This document shows, piece after piece, positions 14,253-17,423 of a stretch of 17,423 nt of DNA. The notes below the pieces were generated by a model. The model was given only the letters and a program-made list of their open reading frames with translations. It searched no databases and was not told where the DNA came from. Position numbers and translations under genes: made by a program. Location of the stretch: NCBI GenBank assembly GCA_013003465.1, contig JABDIZ010000069.1:1-17423 (forward strand), written 5' to 3'. Origin of the DNA: Rhodothermaceae bacterium (GTDB lineage: Bacteria > Bacteroidota > Rhodothermia > Rhodothermales > Rubricoccaceae). Positions within the stretch are counted from its first letter, which is position 1. Every line of letters starts with the position of its first letter.

Positions 14253-15422
14253 TCATCGCCGGTCCCGTCCGGAGCTAGAGGACCAGGCGCGTCGCGCCAT
14301 GACGAGGGCACCCGCGACACAGCTACCAAACAGGAGGCCTTCGATACTGCCGAGGGCAACCTGGGCCGCGTAGCCGAAGTGGACCTCACCGAAGAGGCGG
14401 CCCAGAGCGTCGAGTTGAAGCCGAGAGCCCGCGAAGGAGCGGGCTAGCAGTTCCAGGCTCCCGCCCATGAGGTGACCGCCAGCGGCAGGGATCAATGCCC
14501 CAGCCACGGCTCCTGCAACGCCGGCCCCTACTACAGGCCGCCAGCGTGGGACGGCATCGGGGCTACCACCCAGCCGGGCGCCCAGAGCAAGGGCGGCGCC
14601 AAGCACGGCCCCCTCTAGGCCGCCGGTGATCCCAGTGGGAGCCTTCCCGAAGAGGAGGTTGAACGCGTCTACCCCAAGCAGTTTCGTCCCCCCGCCCACG
14701 AGCAAGCCGCCAAGAGCGGCGCCGGTGATGCTCCATCGTAAAGCACGGCCTGTGACCCATCCCACTACGGCCATCCCAAAGCTCACGCCAGCGCCGCCCA
14801 CGAGACCGACGAGGACGTTGAGGCTGAGGAGTACAAAGAGGATGGAGGCGGTGCCCAACCCGGCATCAGCGGGCGCATAGGCGAGCGCCGACCCGTAGAG
14901 CAGCCCCCCGAGCACGCCAGCGAAGCCGCCGCCGAGCGCCCCAGCACTCCCCCACAAAGCGGCAGCCTGCAGTGGAACCTGCTCTGCGTTTCTCGTCGGT
15001 GCGTCGTCGTCCGAGTGGTCGTCCGATCCGGCTTGCGGTAGGTCCCCCCTTCCCGTTGAGGGTGCGGCCACAACGGGAGGGGAGACCGCCTCGGAATGGA
15101 CGGCCTCTACCGGTCCAATGAACCGGTAGCCGTACCGCGGTACCGTCTCGATGTAGTGAGGATTTGCGGCGTCATCGCCGAGCTGCTTACGGACGTCCTT
15201 GATGCACTGCGTGAGCGCACTGTCGCTAACGACGACATCACCCCACACCTCGTCGAAGAACCGGTCCTTCCCGACGAGTTGCCCGTGCTCCTGCACCAAG
15301 AGCACGAGGGCATCGAAGTAGCGGGCGTTGAGATTGACCCGGTCGTCTCCCCGCCAGAGTTGCCTGTTGGAAGCGTCGAGAAGGAAGTCGTCGAAGCGGT
15401 AGCTCAGGGCTTCGTTAGCCAT
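14253..15422 (-). CDS. ToxR/CadC-like winged-helix regulator fused to a glycine-rich polytopic membrane domain
   Basis: The protein has 389 residues from the ATG at 15422; a GTG at 15428 would add two. Residues ~8-105 are an OmpR/PhoB-type winged helix: FDDFLLDASNRQLWRGDD, then GKDRFFDEVWG, DSALTQCIKDVRKQLGDD and the diagnostic YIETVPRYGYRF. A flexible acidic linker follows (GSDDHSDDDAPTRNAE). The C-terminal ~235 residues hold about six hydrophobic, glycine-rich segments (GALGGGFAGVLGGLLYG, ILFVLLSLNVLVGLVGGAG, GAALGGLLVGGG, GAVLGAALALGA, VVGAGVAGAVAGALI, SIEGLLFGSCVAGALVM). CadC and ToxR have one membrane helix and a periplasmic sensor; here there is no sizeable periplasmic domain. It probably binds DNA from the membrane, and signal and targets are unknown. 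It is divergent from the six-helix protein gene, a natural candidate target. Confidence 0.8.
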   Translation of the reverse strand: MANEALSYRFDDFLLDASNRQLWRGDDRVNLNARYFDALVLLVQEHGQLVGKDRFFDEVWGDVVVSDSALTQCIKDVRKQLGDDAANPHYIETVPRYGYRFIGPVEAVHSEAVSPPVVAAPSTGRGDLPQAGSDDHSDDDAPTRNAEQVPLQAAALWGSAGALGGGFAGVLGGLLYGSALAYAPADAGLGTASILFVLLSLNVLVGLVGGAGVSFGMAVVGWVTGRALRWSITGAALGGLLVGGGTKLLGVDAFNLLFGKAPTGITGGLEGAVLGAALALGARLGGSPDAVPRWRPVVGAGVAGAVAGALIPAAGGHLMGGSLELLARSFAGSRLQLDALGRLFGEVHFGYAAQVALGSIEGLLFGSCVAGALVMARRAWSSSSGRDRR

Positions 15423-15551
15423 GCTCACAGAGATCTCAGAAGGTGCTCATGCCGCTCACGCGGCCCATTCGCAAGTTAGACTGCTCTGGAACCACACCCT
15501 CGCATTTACCACGCCATCACACGCACCCACGATCGACAACGGAGAAAAGCC
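15423..15551. promoter_or_regulatory. Divergent intergenic region with repeated GCTCAC/T half-sites
   Basis: This 129-nt gap should carry both divergent promoters. GCTCAC (15423-15428), GCTCAT (15445-15450) and GCTCAC (15454-15459) are direct repeats, the last two offset by 9 nt. Winged-helix OmpR-type regulators usually bind direct repeats about 10 nt apart. A short inverted repeat GCCGC/GCGGC (15451-15455, 15460-15464) overlaps the third copy, and the palindrome GAGATCTC lies at 15430-15437. Operator function is a guess. Confidence 0.3.
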
Positions 15552-16145
15552 ATGGCAGACAACGCAGCAAACGGTGGCGGACGGCGCTGGAGCCCTTGGA
15601 GCATAGCGGCTTGGGCCGCCGCAGCGCTCGTCCTGCTGATCCCCTTGATCGCGATGCAGTTTACCGATGAGGTGACCTGGTCCGTGGCCGACTTCGTTAT
15701 CGCTGGTATCCTCCTGCTCGCCGTGGGTATCCCCCTCGAACTCGTCGTACGGAAGACGGGCAACGCCGCGTACCGATGGGCTGTCGGTCTAGCGCTCGCG
15801 ACCGCTTTCCTTCTCGTCTGGCTGAACGGGGCCGTCGGGATCCTCGGGGCCGAGAACAACGACGCCAACATGCTCTACGGCGGCGTCCTCGCCATCGGAG
15901 TCGTCGGCGCGCTCGTCGCCCGCTTCCGGCCTCCGGGGATGGCCCGCGCGCTGGCTGCGACGGCGCTCGCTCAGGCGGCGCTCGCCCTGGGCGCGCTCGT
16001 CGCCGGGTGGGGAAGCCCCGAGAGTGGGCCGTTCGAGGTCGTGGCCCTGAACGGGTTCTTCGTCGCGCTGTGGACCGGATCGGCCGTGCTGTTCGGGGCA
16101 GCAGCGCGGAAGCAACCTCCCACGGACGCAGGGCTGGTGAGTTGA
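15552..16145 (+). CDS. Conserved six-helix integral membrane protein of unknown function
   Basis: This 197-residue protein has about six membrane helices: near 17-36, 44-65, 74-94, 106-125, 131-153 and 163-184. Conserved-looking features are WLNGAVGILGAENNDANMLYGG between helices 3 and 4, ARFRPPGMARAL before helix 5, and LNGFFVALWTGSAVLFGAAAR in helix 6. I have a sense of a widespread uncharacterised membrane family with this WLNGAVGI(I/L)G pattern but cannot name it or give a role. A Shine-Dalgarno-like GGAG at 15541-15544, 7 nt before the ATG, is the clearest ribosome binding site in the window. It is divergent from the winged-helix membrane regulator, 129 nt away, and 55 nt upstream of the next coding start on the same strand. 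Confidence 0.8.
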   Translation: MADNAANGGGRRWSPWSIAAWAAAALVLLIPLIAMQFTDEVTWSVADFVIAGILLLAVGIPLELVVRKTGNAAYRWAVGLALATAFLLVWLNGAVGILGAENNDANMLYGGVLAIGVVGALVARFRPPGMARALAATALAQAALALGALVAGWGSPESGPFEVVALNGFFVALWTGSAVLFGAAARKQPPTDAGLVS

Positions 16146-16200
16146 CCGCCCCCCAACGAGTCCACCGTCCGCAGGCACCATGGATCCTCGACACGCAACT

Positions 16201-16275
16201 ATGGAACCGCTCATTCGCGACGTATCCGAGACCTACGCCAACGGCATCCAGGCCGCCAAAGGCGTGACCCTCAGG
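16201..16275 (+). pseudogene. Apparent remnant: N-terminus of an ABC-transporter ATPase
   Basis: The first 24 codons read MEPLIRDVSETYANGIQAAK followed by GVTL. This closely follows the opening of ABC-2-type ATPases, (I)xxVSKTYxNGxQALxGVTL, including the A-loop tyrosine (Y12) that stacks on adenine. The Walker A motif that should follow some 11 residues later is missing. The frame instead runs into the signal-peptide-like start of a serine hydrolase. Chance similarity cannot be excluded from so short a stretch. Confidence 0.45.
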
Positions 16276-17423
16276 AGTTCCCTGTGCCCGGCCCTGTACG
16301 GTCTACTCGCACTGCTCACCGTCGCCTTCGCCTCCAAGTCGGCGGCAGGGCAGGCGGCCGCGCAGGACAAGACCAGCGAGATCGACGCGATCTTCGACTG
16401 GGCCACGCCGACCACGCCCGGATGCGTGGTCGCGGTGTCGCAGAACGGAGAGCGGGTCGTTAACCGCGCGCACGGCTCAGCCGACCTCGAACGAGGCATT
16501 CCCCTGACCCCGGCCACGATCTTCGATGCTGGATCGCTGACGAAGCAGTTCGTCGCTGCGGCAGTCCTCCTCCTCGTAGACGACGGGCGCATTGCTCTTG
16601 CCGACAACGTCCGCAACTATATCCCAGAGCTGCCCGACGCCGGCTACACGATCACGGTGGATCATCTCCTGACGCACACCAGCGGCATCCGCGACTGGAC
16701 CGGACTCTCGAGGCTCTCGAGTGGAGATGAGGACGCCCTGACCATGATTCTGCGTCAGCGCGGCCTCAACTTCACGCCGGGCGAGGAGTGGTCCTACTCG
16801 AACAGCGGCTACGTGCTGCTGAAGGAGCTCGTCGCGCGCACGACCGGGATGCCGTTCTCCGAGTTCGCCCGCAGGCACCTGTTCGATCCGCTCGGGATGG
16901 AGGCCACCACCTACGCCGACGAGTTGCAGGAAGGCCACGAGCACCTCGCTCTGGCCTATGAGAAGCGGAGCGACCGCTGGGAGCAGGACATGCTGGTCGG
17001 CAACGAGCGGGGCGGTGGCGGCGCCCTACTCAGCACGGCGAGCGACCTCCTCGTCTGGAACGAGGCGCTGGCGAATGCCCGGCTCGGCACGTTCGTGACC
17101 GAAAAGCTGCAGGAGCCAGCGCGGCTGAACAACGGCAGGGAGCTTGGCTATGCCCGCGGCCTGTTCCTAGACACCAACCGCGGCGGCAGGGTGATGTGGC
17201 ATACCGGCAGCGCGGGCGGGTACAAGTCCTTGCTGAGTCGCTATCCAGAGCAGGGCCTTTCTATCGCCATTCTATGCAATGCAGGCGAGAGCGCGAACAG
17301 GATGATGTTCGCGCGCCGCATCTATGACCTGTTCGTGCCCACCACCGACATCGCTGATGACGCGGCGACTGCACCGGGCGCGCATGCCGACGCGGAGGGC
17401 CTCGACGTGACCAGCAGGGCGGG
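16201..17423 (+). CDS. Beta-lactamase family serine hydrolase (3' end outside window)
   Basis: The frame runs off the window after ~407 codons. The penicillin-binding-protein/class C beta-lactamase fold shows its three motifs: S112-LTK115 in FDAGSLTKQFVAA, Y199-SN201 in WSYSNSGYVLLKEL, and H334-TG in MWHTGSAGGYKS (HTG instead of KTG, common in esterase/peptidase-type members). LLTHTSGIRDW and GNERGGGGALLSTASDLLVW are also typical. Such proteins are secreted hydrolases acting on peptides, esters or D-amino-acid bonds; resistance to beta-lactams should not be assumed. A hydrophobic segment (~27-44, SLCPALYGLLALLTVAFA) is a likely signal or anchor. Starts are uncertain: ATG 16180, ATG 16201 (listed), or GTG 16264, which would give a conventional signal peptide. 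Residues 1-24 resemble an ABC ATPase start. The tail after the fold (TTDIADDAATAPGAHADAEG) suggests a linker to another domain. Confidence 0.85.
   Translation, partial: MEPLIRDVSETYANGIQAAKGVTLRSSLCPALYGLLALLTVAFASKSAAGQAAAQDKTSEIDAIFDWATPTTPGCVVAVSQNGERVVNRAHGSADLERGIPLTPATIFDAGSLTKQFVAAAVLLLVDDGRIALADNVRNYIPELPDAGYTITVDHLLTHTSGIRDWTGLSRLSSGDEDALTMILRQRGLNFTPGEEWSYSNSGYVLLKELVARTTGMPFSEFARRHLFDPLGMEATTYADELQEGHEHLALAYEKRSDRWEQDMLVGNERGGGGALLSTASDLLVWNEALANARLGTFVTEKLQEPARLNNGRELGYARGLFLDTNRGGRVMWHTGSAGGYKSLLSRYPEQGLSIAILCNAGESANRMMFARRIYDLFVPTTDIADDAATAPGAHADAEGLDVTSRA

Noticed and set aside
16264..17423. Calling the last gene an antibiotic-resistance beta-lactamase
   Set aside because: SxxK, YSN and HTG only define the serine hydrolase/PBP fold. 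HTG in place of KTG and the general family breadth make resistance an unsupported claim.

Overview
This is a GC-rich, gene-dense stretch of bacterial chromosome. The best guess for the host is a member of the Rhodothermia (phylum Rhodothermota, close to Bacteroidota; Rubricoccaceae- or Salinibacter-like). The clues are a carboxypeptidase-regulatory-domain TonB receptor, a duplicated GDGQVTAPDFN-type C-terminal repeat, almost no Shine-Dalgarno sequences, and several upstream regions resembling the Bacteroidota promoter (TTTG, about 19 nt, TAnnTTTG). The lineage is inferred from these features; no species can be named.

Layout. 1-1304: 3' end of an archaeal-type prolyl-tRNA synthetase gene, then a divergent PAP2-like membrane protein. 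1451-3916: a TonB-dependent outer-membrane receptor, followed by two hairpins. 4037-5668: ada (alkylation repair), facing a small lipoprotein tail to tail. 5848-8509: a TrpF-like barrel protein and an aldo/keto reductase, facing an R2-like ligand-binding oxidase (R2lox). 8590-10950: a secreted cyanophycinase-like (S51) protein with a decayed second S51-like half, a conserved C-terminal module and a dockerin-like calcium-loop pair. 10947-13769: a co-directional minus-strand run of YdjA-like nitroreductase, endonuclease V and HAD-type 5'-nucleotidase. 13770-14154: a gene-free stretch that ends in the promoter of tRNA-Val(GAC) at 14155. 14253-15422: a ToxR/CadC-like winged-helix regulator fused to a glycine-rich polytopic membrane domain, divergent from a six-helix membrane protein (15552-16145). 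16201-end: a beta-lactamase-family serine hydrolase, cut by the window edge, whose first ~24 codons look like the start of an ABC-transporter ATPase.

Most of the window is housekeeping, repair and envelope genes that do not form one pathway. Ada and endonuclease V both deal with damaged bases but sit in separate transcription units. The parts most worth following are the S51 multidomain surface protein, the membrane-fused regulator with its divergent partner, and the apparent ABC-ATPase/serine-hydrolase junction. No CRISPR array, insertion sequence, phage gene or recognisable defence system was seen.
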